Of a stretch of DNA of 22,168 nucleotides, positions 1 to 5,888 are shown piece after piece. The position numbers were made by a program, and so were the translations under genes. The first letter of the stretch is position 1, and every line of letters begins with the position of its first letter. The notes below the pieces were generated by a model. It did not search any database. It saw only the letters and a list, made by a program, of their open reading frames with translations, and had not been told where the DNA came from. Origin of the DNA: a virus; IMG/VR virus record IMGVR_UViG_3300046517_000897, positions 1 through 22,168 of that record; one strand, given 5' to 3'.

Positions 1-71
1 CGAAGTGCTTTGCCTCGGGGAATCAGGCGTTCATGACCACTGCGTTTACGATTGAAGGGCAAGTTCCGTAG
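1..71 (+). CDS. 3' end of an upstream gene (partial)
   Basis: An open frame enters from the left edge and stops with TAG at 69-71, one base before the ATG of the lysis gene. The visible 22 residues end in the sequence FTIEGQVP. They carry no motif I recognise. The tight junction with a lysin suggests the end of a late structural or lysis operon, but this is inferred from position only. Confidence 0.5.
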   Translation, partial: KCFASGNQAFMTTAFTIEGQVP

Positions 72-548
72 ATGACCCCGCTCGCCGCGCAGACCATCGC
101 CAACGCGCGCCGATGGGCCACGGGCGTGTCGCTGGAGATCGACGGCCCCAACGACGGGCCAGAGATCCGCGAGTGGCTGCTGAGGCGCGGCATCCATCAG
201 CCGAAGCCGTGGTGCGCAGCCTGGGCGTGCGCAATGATCCAGGACGCCGCCCATGCGCTCGGCATCGTCCCCGAGCTGCACTACAGCGCCGGTGCGCTGC
301 GCCTGCTGGCCTTGAACGAGGCGCTCCGCACCTGGGAGCCAGACGCGGGTGATCTCGTCGTGTGGGACCACGGAGGCGGCTTGGGGCACGTCGGCATCGT
401 GACCGAGGTAGCGATGATGCCGGTCAGCTTCGACGCGATCAGCGGAAACACCTCGTCCGATGGGCACAGCCGCAACGGGGACCGCGTGGCGGAACGGGTG
501 GTGCTGCTTCCGGTCGCGCAACTGGCTGGGTATCTACGAGTCGGCTAG
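72..548 (+). CDS. CHAP-type peptidoglycan amidase/peptidase (endolysin candidate)
   Basis: This 158-residue protein has the order of motifs expected of a CHAP (NlpC/P60-like) cysteine peptidase. The probable nucleophile is Cys48 in PKPWCAAWACA, the GDLVVW strand lies near residues 93-98, the probable general base is His106 in GHVGIV, and Asn126 in ISGNTS is the likely third residue. Enzymes of this family cut peptide or amide bonds in peptidoglycan, so the likely role is host lysis at the end of infection. No signal peptide or cell-wall-binding domain is seen, so it would need a holin; none is recognised next to it. The ATG follows the preceding stop directly. The 3' end overlaps the convergent nuclease gene by 15 bp. 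A virion-associated lysin is an alternative role. Confidence 0.82.
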   Translation: MTPLAAQTIANARRWATGVSLEIDGPNDGPEIREWLLRRGIHQPKPWCAAWACAMIQDAAHALGIVPELHYSAGALRLLALNEALRTWEPDAGDLVVWDHGGGLGHVGIVTEVAMMPVSFDAISGNTSSDGHSRNGDRVAERVVLLPVAQLAGYLRVG

Positions 549-833
549 CCCTCTCCGCGCCAGTTCCACTCGCGCCTTCGCCACGGCTTCCTCGCCGCTG
601 TACGCCACGATGCACGGGCCAGCCCATGTGCGGTGAAACGTCTCCTGGCCTGGCGACAGCTTGCCGCGCTTCGACTTGACCTCGACCAGCAGGTTGATCC
701 CAGGCTGGGACGCGATGATGTCGGGGAAGTCTTTGCCCACCGAATGCAGGTCGCGCGTCTGCCAGCCGTCGGTGCGTAGCGCAAGGTCAACGGCTGCGTG
801 GTTGCCGTCGCGCTTGGTCGAGTGGTTGCTCAC
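534..833 (-). CDS. VRR-NUC-like PD-(D/E)XK nuclease
   Basis: A 99-residue protein with the compact layout of phage VRR-NUC nucleases: KDFPDIIAS supplies the Asp, LLVEVKSKRGKL supplies the E-x-K pair, and SPGQETFHRTW supplies the conserved Gln helix. The family is linked to nicking or resolving branched DNA; stand-alone phage copies are mostly uncharacterised. I chose the GTG at 833 because it overlaps the upstream TGA as GTGA, the same coupling used elsewhere in this block, and a GGAGG lies about 10 nt upstream. An ATG at 863 would add ten residues. It is the last gene of the leftward operon and converges on the lysin gene. Confidence 0.8.
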   Translation of the reverse strand: MSNHSTKRDGNHAAVDLALRTDGWQTRDLHSVGKDFPDIIASQPGINLLVEVKSKRGKLSPGQETFHRTWAGPCIVAYSGEEAVAKARVELARRGLADS

Positions 834-1873
834 GGCTTCTCGCCCTCCGTCTTGAACCGCCACTCAATGTCCCGCAGCCGAGCCTCGTGATCATCCAGCG
901 TCGCGTCTACGAAGTTGTCGCGCACCGCCGGGTCGTCCCAGTGACGCTTGATCTCGCTGACGAACGGGCGTGGCGGCGGCGAGGTGATGCGGTCGAGACG
1001 GGCGGTCAGCGCCTCTACCCGCTTGGCGAGCGCGGCGACCTGGCTTTCGAGCGCAACCTGTTTGTTCACGCGAGAGCGACAACGCTCGCAGAAATGGTCC
1101 TCTGTCCCGGGGTCGCACTCATCTCCCTCCTTCGGCAAGTCGACGGCGCCGCCGTGCCCACGGAGCGCCGAGCACATTCCTCCGTCCATTGCGCACTCCT
1201 CGCAGGGGAATGAACACCGAGGGAACTCGACTCCAGTCGGCTTCGCCCCCTCCCCCTGCGCCTGCTCGGCTGGCGTCGCTGCGAGTTGCTTACGCAGCGA
1301 AACGATGACCGCCTCTTTCTCCTTTCTCCACTGCCGTTCACGATCCAAGCAGCCTTCGAGCGCTTCGACTTCGTCCAGCGATTCGGTAAGTTCGCTCTGA
1401 TACTGCCCACTAGCCCGCTGCGCCTCGGCCAGCTCGCTCTTGAGCCGATACAACGTCTTATCGTAGGCGTTGCGCTCCATCGAAAGCTCGCCCTTGAGCC
1501 GGTCCCGCTCGGCATACAGGTCATCGAGCCTAACCGCCAGGCGATGCCCTTCGGCCCAGCCCTTCTCATCGCTCTGACGCAGAATCTCCATGTCGAACTT
1601 GAGCCGGTCAGTCTCGGTCCGCGCTTCCTCCGCAGCAGCGCCGACCGCGAGCAAACGAAACTGTGCCTCGTTACTCACGCGCCTTGTCTCGGCCTGCGCT
1701 TCCTCGACGAGACGGCGCAGGTCGCTGTCGTGCGTTTCGTAGCCGACAACGGCCGCGCCGAGCAGTGCCGCCGCGATGTCGTCGACTAGCCCCCGGCGCG
1801 CGGTCATGTGCGCCGGCACCCAGCGCGTTGCGATCGATTCGGCCTCGGCCTTCGCGGTCTCCAGCGTCTTCAT
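830..1873 (-). CDS. Coiled-coil protein with a Cys cluster, unknown function
   Basis: A 347-residue protein I do not recognise. Residues from about 50 to 210 are rich in Glu, Arg, Ala and Leu with heptad-like spacing (for example RLVEEAQAETRRVSNEAQ), indicating a long coiled coil. Residues around 220-275 contain many cysteines (CSFPCEECAMDGGMC and HFCERCRSR), a probable zinc-binding module. A second short helical stretch follows (LESQVAALAKRVEALTAR). The ATG at 1873 overlaps the preceding stop as ATGA. Length and layout suggest a dimerising scaffold or DNA-associated protein, but no enzymatic motif is visible. Confidence 0.72.
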   Translation of the reverse strand: MKTLETAKAEAESIATRWVPAHMTARRGLVDDIAAALLGAAVVGYETHDSDLRRLVEEAQAETRRVSNEAQFRLLAVGAAAEEARTETDRLKFDMEILRQSDEKGWAEGHRLAVRLDDLYAERDRLKGELSMERNAYDKTLYRLKSELAEAQRASGQYQSELTESLDEVEALEGCLDRERQWRKEKEAVIVSLRKQLAATPAEQAQGEGAKPTGVEFPRCSFPCEECAMDGGMCSALRGHGGAVDLPKEGDECDPGTEDHFCERCRSRVNKQVALESQVAALAKRVEALTARLDRITSPPPRPFVSEIKRHWDDPAVRDNFVDATLDDHEARLRDIEWRFKTEGEKP

Positions 1874-2586
1874 TTGCCCTGCCCTCCAGGGCGGCGAGCG
1901 ATGGCGTCGGCGAGCGATGCCAGCTCTTCGGCCAAGTCAGCAGTTGCGCTGTAATCTGCGTTCTCTCCCATGCGCGCCTTGATGCGGTCGGCCTGTTGCC
2001 TTCGGATCTCGCCCGCCACACGCGCCAGTTGTTCGCACGCATCCCGCTCATCCCTTGCCCCGAGAGCGCGGCCACGTTCGAGGCCGGCTCGTGCGATTGC
2101 CGCAAGGTCAAACGAGCTGACGCCTGGCAGCCTGTCAAGCCACCCTTCGATGATGGCTGTTATCTCATTGCCATCGCCCGAGACGGGAGGGGCGGCAGCT
2201 CCCAGTGCCGGGGCTATGTGATTGTCAGCTAGAATCGGCGGCACCGGTGACTCAGCGCTTCGATTGAACTCCAACTTCGTCGCCGCGTCGGCTGGCGGTT
2301 GGGGCGCGGGCTCGACGAATGGGTGATGATACTTCGACCGTGGGTTATGGACGAACCAGTCGCGGTGCAACCCGCACCCGTCGCGCGCGCATACCGGCGC
2401 ACCGTCTCCGCGCGTCACCGTGTCGGTTGGCTCGAACTTCACCTCCCACGACACCACGCGCCCATGCTCGACCGTCGCTTTGGCTGGTGGCTTAGGAGAT
2501 GGATCGTTGCTCCAATAGCACCCTGGAGAATGCGTCGGTGCGTCAGCGGGGCAGCCGCATAAGTCGTCGATGCTCACCGCGCACAT
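1870..2586 (-). CDS. Cys/His-rich hypothetical phage protein
   Basis: About 238 residues, function unknown. The N-terminal half has Cys/His motifs: LCGCPADAPTHSPGCYW near residues 10-25, then VCARDGCGLHRDWFVH and YHHPF, resembling small zinc-binding segments of phage hypothetical proteins. The C-terminal half is helical (EQLARVAGEIRRQQADRIK) with a variable Pro/Ala-rich link. Start choice: the ATG at 2586 overlaps the upstream gene by 13 bp, while a GTG at 2577 would give the GTGA overlap used by its neighbours; neither has a strong Shine-Dalgarno. The stop overlaps the next gene by 4 bp. Confidence 0.68.
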   Translation of the reverse strand: MCAVSIDDLCGCPADAPTHSPGCYWSNDPSPKPPAKATVEHGRVVSWEVKFEPTDTVTRGDGAPVCARDGCGLHRDWFVHNPRSKYHHPFVEPAPQPPADAATKLEFNRSAESPVPPILADNHIAPALGAAAPPVSGDGNEITAIIEGWLDRLPGVSSFDLAAIARAGLERGRALGARDERDACEQLARVAGEIRRQQADRIKARMGENADYSATADLAEELASLADAIARRPGGQGK

Positions 2587-3392
2587 CCAATCAAGTCGTC
2601 GTCGTGTGACCCCGCGACGTGCGCCATCGGCGGCTTGACGATGCGCTCGGGGGTGGCGGGGTCGCGCAGGATGCCGGCGGCTTTCTTGCCGACCCATCGC
2701 TCGAAGTCAACGCGCCACATGGGGCCGACTGTGCCGCATTCCCGCACTGGCGTGGTCTCAAACGTCCCGCAGTCAACGCACAGGCGCACCACGGCGCCCT
2801 CGTATCGTCGCGCGCAATACGGGTCGCTGAAGTCGTGAGCCTTCGCCGCCGGCTTGGGTTGCTTGGCGGGCTTGGGTATCGCCTTCGCGGCGGCAATCTG
2901 TGCCGTTATCTTCACGCCGCACTCGGCGCATACCTTCCAGGCTGGCCGATCGAACGTGCCGACATTCTCCATGCACTGACCCATGCATCGCTTCACCCCG
3001 GCCGGCTGCGCTGCGAGCGGGGGAAGATTGGCATGGAAGCACGCCTGCGAGCACCATCGTACGTCTTCGCATCCGAGGCAGCCGCGGGCCCTGGCCCTGA
3101 ACTCCGTATCCTTAACGTCCCTGCAGCGCATCCCGCACCACGCCTTGCACGCCCTGCCGACCACGGGCGCGCTCGGCTGCGGGGTGGCGGGAGCGTCGGC
3201 ATGACCGGGGCACAACGCCTCGCCCGCTTTCATTCCGGTTGAAACGCCATCATTCCATAATTTCCAACCGTCCTCTCCCTCATCGTGGGCAGGGCACCAC
3301 GGGCCACCTGGTTTGTCCCCGTAGGTGCATCCGTAGCCTGTTGCCGTTCGCTGCCCCGCACGTCGCTCCGGATGCCTCGTCTCGTCGCTCAT
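2574..3392 (-). CDS. Multi-cysteine, zinc-cluster-like hypothetical protein
   Basis: A 272-residue protein with roughly two dozen Cys/His residues. Blocks include GYGCTYG...WCPAHDE near the N-terminus, ACKAWCGMRCRDV followed by GCLGCEDVRWCSQACFH, RCMGQCMENV...VCAECGVK, and a late LCVDCGTFETTPVREC. These look like several successive zinc ribbons or knuckles. A Lys/Pro/Ala-rich hinge (PKPAKQPKPAAKA) separates the last one. The ATG at 3392 is preferred over the ATG at 3440 because GGAG sits 7 nt upstream and the start overlaps the preceding stop as ATGA. I know no family for it; nucleic-acid or protein binding is a guess. Confidence 0.7.
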   Translation of the reverse strand: MSDETRHPERRAGQRTATGYGCTYGDKPGGPWCPAHDEGEDGWKLWNDGVSTGMKAGEALCPGHADAPATPQPSAPVVGRACKAWCGMRCRDVKDTEFRARARGCLGCEDVRWCSQACFHANLPPLAAQPAGVKRCMGQCMENVGTFDRPAWKVCAECGVKITAQIAAAKAIPKPAKQPKPAAKAHDFSDPYCARRYEGAVVRLCVDCGTFETTPVRECGTVGPMWRVDFERWVGKKAAGILRDPATPERIVKPPMAHVAGSHDDDLIGCAR

Positions 3393-3562
3393 TGTCGCTC
3401 CTCTCGTTTCGCCATCTCGAAGTTTCTCTCCCACTCGCACACGCGTCGTTCGATCAGTTCCAGCAGCGTGATGCCCTCAGCCCTGGCCGATGCGAGCGCT
3501 GCCCGCCACGCCCGGTTGCCCTCGTCCCACAGGCGGTTCGCAATGACGGCGGCGCGGGTCAT
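3389..3562 (-). CDS. Small hypothetical protein (57 aa)
   Basis: A short helical protein beginning MTRAAVIANRLWDEGNRAWR and ending AKREERQ. It contains LWDEGNRAWRAAL and ITLLELIERRVCEWE, and appears mostly alpha-helical with Trp/Glu/Arg content. The evidence that it is real is positional: its ATG overlaps the upstream TGA as ATGA and its own TGA overlaps the ATG of the next gene the same way, so it fills the gap between two genes exactly. Function unknown. Confidence 0.65.
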   Translation of the reverse strand: MTRAAVIANRLWDEGNRAWRAALASARAEGITLLELIERRVCEWERNFEMAKREERQ

Positions 3563-3756
3563 GCGGAACGCTCGCTCTTTGCCGGCGGCTGTTCACCGTC
3601 CCACTCGCAATTGCAGCATGACCACTCGTCGGTGGTCTCGTCGACTGGCAGGAAGTCCCAGTCCTGGCATTCGTGCGCCCATTTGCCGTCCAGCACCCGG
3701 CCTCTCCAGTGCATGCAGGACGCCTCCCATTCTTCCAGGGTGTCAGTGCCGGCCAT
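3559..3756 (-). CDS. Small Cys/Trp-rich protein, first gene of the leftward operon
   Basis: A 65-residue acidic protein with ASCMHWRGR, HECQDWDF and EWSCCNCEW, giving five cysteines, two histidines and five to six tryptophans. It is a likely small zinc-binding protein of unknown role. A G-rich GGGGGA lies about 9 nt before the ATG. The stop overlaps the next ATG as ATGA. It is the first gene after the candidate leftward promoter at 3930-3958. Confidence 0.65.
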   Translation of the reverse strand: MAGTDTLEEWEASCMHWRGRVLDGKWAHECQDWDFLPVDETTDEWSCCNCEWDGEQPPAKSERSA

Positions 3757-3774
3757 CTGCTATCGTCCCCCGCC

Positions 3775-4221
3775 GTGAAGCGACCGCTCGATGCCGAAGT
3801 CACCCGCGCTCGCCGACGGCGCGACCGACTCGCCGCGCAGCTGGCAGCCGAGGATGCGGCTCTGGAGGCGCTGCTTCGGGCGCAGCGGGAGTTGCTCGAG
3901 GCGGTCGTTCAGTATCAACACGGGAAAGAAGTCTTGCACAATCAACACAGCGGTGCAAAGCTTATCGACACAATGGATGCAGAAACCGCAGTCAGAGGCG
4001 CTCGGCTCGAAACGAAACACCCAGCGGCGCTGAAGATCCGCAAGGTGAACGGTTCGATAGCTCGGTTCGCCGACAAGCACGGCCTGGAATCCACGACGGT
4101 TCGCAGCTGGTACGCCACAGGGACCGCCGCCCGCAAGATTCCCAAGAAGTACATGGAACTGCTGGCCAAGCCCCCCTATTCGATCGCCGTCACGGCCTGG
4201 CGCAACGGCGTCTCAGAGTAG
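3775..4221 (+). CDS. Cro/CI-like helix-turn-helix regulator, possibly with N-terminal coiled coil
   Basis: The C-terminal 80 residues look like a small phage repressor. SIARFADKHGLESTTVRSWYATG fits a helix-turn-helix in which helix 3 carries TTVRSW, followed by ARKIPKKYMELL, the IP-x-x motif common after Cro/YdaS-type domains. The preceding part (AAQLAAEDAALEALLRAQRE and on) predicts a coiled coil, perhaps for dimerisation. Start is uncertain: GTG at 3775 gives 148 residues and keeps a strongly coding codon pattern from 3775 to about 3912, while ATG at 3973 gives 82 residues and lies just after the operator cluster. No good Shine-Dalgarno precedes either. It sits between two mirrored promoter candidates, so it is the probable immunity or early regulator and likely autoregulates. 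Confidence 0.68.
   Translation: MKRPLDAEVTRARRRRDRLAAQLAAEDAALEALLRAQRELLEAVVQYQHGKEVLHNQHSGAKLIDTMDAETAVRGARLETKHPAALKIRKVNGSIARFADKHGLESTTVRSWYATGTAARKIPKKYMELLAKPPYSIAVTAWRNGVSE
3914..3971. repeat. Operator-like repeats ATCRACAC and a TTGCAC/GTGCAA dyad
   Basis: Three copies of ATCRACAC lie in the same orientation at 3914-3921 (ATCAACAC), 3941-3948 (ATCAACAC) and 3964-3971 (ATCGACAC). The middle copy is framed by a perfect inverted repeat, TTGCAC at 3934-3939 and GTGCAA at 3953-3958, 13 bp apart. The segment is clearly AT-richer than its surroundings. Matching inverted copies lie beyond the helix-turn-helix gene at 4236-4277. This is how a phage repressor operator region is expected to look; binding itself is inferred. 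Confidence 0.6.
3930..3958 (-). promoter_or_regulatory. Candidate leftward promoter under operator control
   Basis: Read on the minus strand, a TTGCAC -35-like hexamer (3958-3953) is followed by 17 bp and an AAGACT -10-like hexamer (3935-3930). The spacer contains GTGTTGAT, the reverse complement of the operator word. The hexamers match the consensus only 3 of 6 each, but the arrangement mirrors the rightward candidate at 4250-4278. Transcription would start near 3923 and give a leader of about 165 nt before the gene at 3756. Confidence 0.4.
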
Positions 4222-4245
4222 AAATCGACCGGACTGTGTCGATTT
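4222..4245. repeat. 24-bp perfect dyad after the regulator gene
   Basis: AAATCGAC at 4222-4229 and GTCGATTT at 4238-4245 are perfect inverted copies separated by 8 bp, starting directly after the regulator's TAG. The right arm contains GTGTCGAT, the inverted form of the operator word. It could be a repressor operator or a short transcript-ending hairpin; a T-run after it is lacking, so an operator is favoured. Confidence 0.5.
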
Positions 4246-4249
4246 AGTC

Positions 4250-4278
4250 TTGTGCTGTCTGTGTTGATTGTGTAGATT
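4250..4278 (+). promoter_or_regulatory. Candidate rightward early promoter with operator in the spacer
   Basis: TTGTGC (4250-4255) and TAGATT (4273-4278) are separated by exactly 17 bp. They match the sigma-70 hexamers 3/6 and 4/6. The spacer holds GTGTTGAT (4261-4268), and GTGTAGAT (4270-4277) overlaps the -10. The 14-mer CTGTGTTGATTGTG at 4259-4272 also occurs inverted at 3937-3950. The predicted start is near 4285, on the ATG of the next gene, so the first message may be leaderless. Confidence 0.5.
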
Positions 4279-4284
4279 AGGTTC

Positions 4285-4473
4285 ATGAGCAAGCCAATCA
4301 AGTCCTACGACCCGCGCAAGCCTGCCATCGTCGCCGCGATCAAGAAGGCGTCCAACTGCCGCAAGGTCACCAACGTTCGCGAGGACGCTCCTGGGATCTA
4401 CTCGGGTGACTGCATGAACCCGAATCCCGGCGCAACCGAGACCGGTCGCCGCGTCCAGGTGGAGGTCAAGTAG
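4285..4473 (+). CDS. Small basic hypothetical protein, first gene of rightward operon
   Basis: 62 residues beginning MSKPIKSYDPRKPAIVAAIK, with two cysteines (SNCRK and GDCMN) and an N-terminal basic stretch. No family recognised. It is the first gene after the operator-controlled promoter, so it would be expressed immediately after derepression; Cro-like or anti-host roles are possible but not shown. There is no clear Shine-Dalgarno, consistent with the leaderless start proposed for this promoter. Confidence 0.6.
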   Translation: MSKPIKSYDPRKPAIVAAIKKASNCRKVTNVREDAPGIYSGDCMNPNPGATETGRRVQVEVK

Positions 4474-4475
4474 CC

Positions 4476-4694
4476 ATGGCCACCGAAGCCGTCACCCGCA
4501 CCGCCGCCGCCCCGCTCGACTCGGGGGTCATAGACAACGCGCTGCTGTGCGCTACCAACAAGTGGCTGCGCGACCGCCTCGACCGCGCGACCTGGCAGCT
4601 CCAGCGCGCCTTGAAGCTGCCCAAGACGTCAGTGCGCCGCGACGTGCACCTGAACCTGGCGATCAAGGCCCTCGGCGGACTGGGGGCGTCGTGA
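4476..4694 (+). CDS. Small helical hypothetical protein
   Basis: 72 residues, mainly helical and basic (NKWLRDRLDRATWQLQRALK). A strong GGAGG lies about 11 nt before the ATG, inside the end of the previous gene. Its TGA overlaps the next GTG as GTGA. No recognised domain. Confidence 0.65.
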   Translation: MATEAVTRTAAAPLDSGVIDNALLCATNKWLRDRLDRATWQLQRALKLPKTSVRRDVHLNLAIKALGGLGAS

Positions 4695-4891
4695 GCTACC
4701 TCGACGAGTACGAGGGCCAGGGTGAGCCTGCGCCGGCATGCCTCGAGTGCCGCGAGCCTCTCGATGAGGATGGCGGCTGCTGGTACTGCGAAACGAAGGC
4801 GTGCGACCAGTGCGGCGACGTCAAGCCGGCGAAGCTGCTGCTGACGTCGGGCATCTGCCGCGACTGCTGGCGGTGCGAGGAGGCAGCGTGA
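4691..4891 (+). CDS. Small double zinc-ribbon-like protein
   Basis: 66 residues from a GTG that overlaps the previous TGA as GTGA. Cysteine pairs occur as ACLECREPL, GCWYCETKACDQCGDV and GICRDCWRCEEA, four to five C-x2-C pairs in about 50 residues, so binding of two zinc ions is likely. Small proteins of this kind often bind nucleic acid or a host protein; no specific role can be read. Confidence 0.65.
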   Translation: MSYLDEYEGQGEPAPACLECREPLDEDGGCWYCETKACDQCGDVKPAKLLLTSGICRDCWRCEEAA

Positions 4892-5052
4892 CCTGCCGCT
4901 GGTGCGACGCAACGACGGGCGGCCTCTGCTGGAAGCACCTGGCCGAGCGCGAGGCGCGCCGCCGCAAGTGGGCGCCGCTGCGAATCGCTGGGATGGTGGC
5001 GCTGGTCATCGTCGCAGAGGTGCTGATGCGACTGGCGGGGTGGCACCGATGA
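4888..5052 (+). CDS. Small single-pass membrane protein with N-terminal Cys motif
   Basis: 54 residues from a GTG overlapping the previous stop as GTGA. The N-terminus has TCRWCDATTGGLCWKH, a possible metal-binding knuckle, then a strongly basic ERE-ARRRKW segment, then a hydrophobic helix (IAGMVALVIVAEVLM). The positive charges before the helix predict a cytoplasmic N-terminus. First of three consecutive tiny membrane proteins. Role unknown. Confidence 0.6.
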   Translation: MTCRWCDATTGGLCWKHLAEREARRRKWAPLRIAGMVALVIVAEVLMRLAGWHR

Positions 5053-5165
5053 GGCTCACGCTGAACATCCTCGGCGTGCTGCTGGGGCTGGCAATCCTCG
5101 TCGCGGGCAGCACCGGCTACGCGGCGAAGGTCGTGTGGGAGCTGAGGGGACTGGTGGGACGATGA
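5049..5165 (+). CDS. Tiny membrane protein (38 aa)
   Basis: Begins MRLTLNILGVLLGLAILVAG and is almost entirely one hydrophobic helix with a short charged tail ending RGLVGR. The ATG overlaps the preceding TGA as ATGA and its own TGA overlaps the next ATG likewise. The size would suit a holin-like, spanin-like or exclusion peptide, but the position in an early operon makes lysis less likely. Confidence 0.55.
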   Translation: MRLTLNILGVLLGLAILVAGSTGYAAKVVWELRGLVGR

Positions 5166-5272
5166 CGTTTGCAGACTTTCTCAACCAGCATTGGAGCTTC
5201 TTCGAGAATGCCGCCGAGTTTATTGGCGTGGTCGTGGTGCTCTGGTTGGCAGATCGAGCGGTGAGCAAGTGA
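5162..5272 (+). CDS. Tiny membrane protein (36 aa)
   Basis: Begins MTFADFLNQHWSFFENAAEF and then has the hydrophobic segment IGVVVVLWLADRAVSK. An amphipathic Phe-rich N-terminus precedes a single membrane segment. It is coupled to both neighbours by ATGA and GTGA overlaps, the main support for its being a real gene. Function unknown. Confidence 0.55.
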   Translation: MTFADFLNQHWSFFENAAEFIGVVVVLWLADRAVSK

Positions 5273-5478
5273 CGTTGCCGCACTCGATGCTGGCCGGCGT
5301 GGCGAAGCTGATGGCGCTGCAGTACGCGCAGACGCTCTACGTCGGCGCGACCGTCGATGAAACCGACCTGAAGTATTGCGAGCCGTTCGCGCACGAGTTG
5401 CCGGCGGCGTTGGAGGCGCACGGGCTGCGGCTCGTGAATGGAGTCGTTGAACGAATCGAAAAGGAGAACGCAGCATGA
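5269..5478 (+). CDS. Small hypothetical protein
   Basis: 69 residues from a GTG that overlaps the previous stop as GTGA; ends VVERIEKENAA. Likely a soluble alpha/beta protein (HSMLAGVAKLMALQYAQTLY). Its stop overlaps the ATG of the following conserved gene, and a Shine-Dalgarno-like AAGGAG for that gene lies within its last codons. No domain recognised. Confidence 0.6.
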   Translation: MTLPHSMLAGVAKLMALQYAQTLYVGATVDETDLKYCEPFAHELPAALEAHGLRLVNGVVERIEKENAA

Positions 5479-5888
5479 GCACCGACGTTCGCAGCATGTT
5501 CGACAAGGCGTTCCTGTACCACTTCGACCTTCAGGGGCGGGACGTCACTGTCGTGATCGCGAAGGTCACGCAGGGCAAGGTCATGGGGACCGACGGCAAG
5601 GCGCAGAAGAAGCCCGTGATCTACTTCAAGGGCAAGGAGAAGGGCCTCGCGCTGAACATCACCAACGTGCGCACCATCGGATCCATCTACGGCACGTTCG
5701 TGGCTGACAAGTGGGTCGGCAAAACGATCACTTTGTATCCGACCACGACGTCGATGGCTGGCCGTACCGTAGAGTGCATCCGCATCCGCCCGACGAAGCC
5801 CGGCAAGGACGCGCCGATCGACGAGACGCCCGACACCGAGGCGCCGCGGGAGCCTGGTGCCGACGACAGCGACGAGGCGGCGGTATGA
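5475..5888 (+). CDS. Conserved phage protein paired with the RecE-like nuclease
   Basis: 137 residues. The central part, KPVIYFKGKEKGLALNIT followed by GKTITLYPTTT and CIRIRPTKP, is a beta-rich pattern that I recall from phage hypothetical proteins next to PDDEXK exonucleases; no catalytic motif is present. The tail is acidic (DETPDTEAPREPGADDSDE), like tails of DNA-metabolism accessory proteins such as single-strand binding proteins. The gene overlaps the nuclease gene by ATGA, so the two products are probably made together. A beta-barrel DNA-binding or nuclease-accessory role is an inference. Confidence 0.65.
   Translation: MSTDVRSMFDKAFLYHFDLQGRDVTVVIAKVTQGKVMGTDGKAQKKPVIYFKGKEKGLALNITNVRTIGSIYGTFVADKWVGKTITLYPTTTSMAGRTVECIRIRPTKPGKDAPIDETPDTEAPREPGADDSDEAAV

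Noticed and set aside
4888-5272. Tiny membrane proteins as the holin/spanin set
   Set aside because: They are over 4 kb from the lysin and lie in the early operon, so a lysis role is not supported by context.
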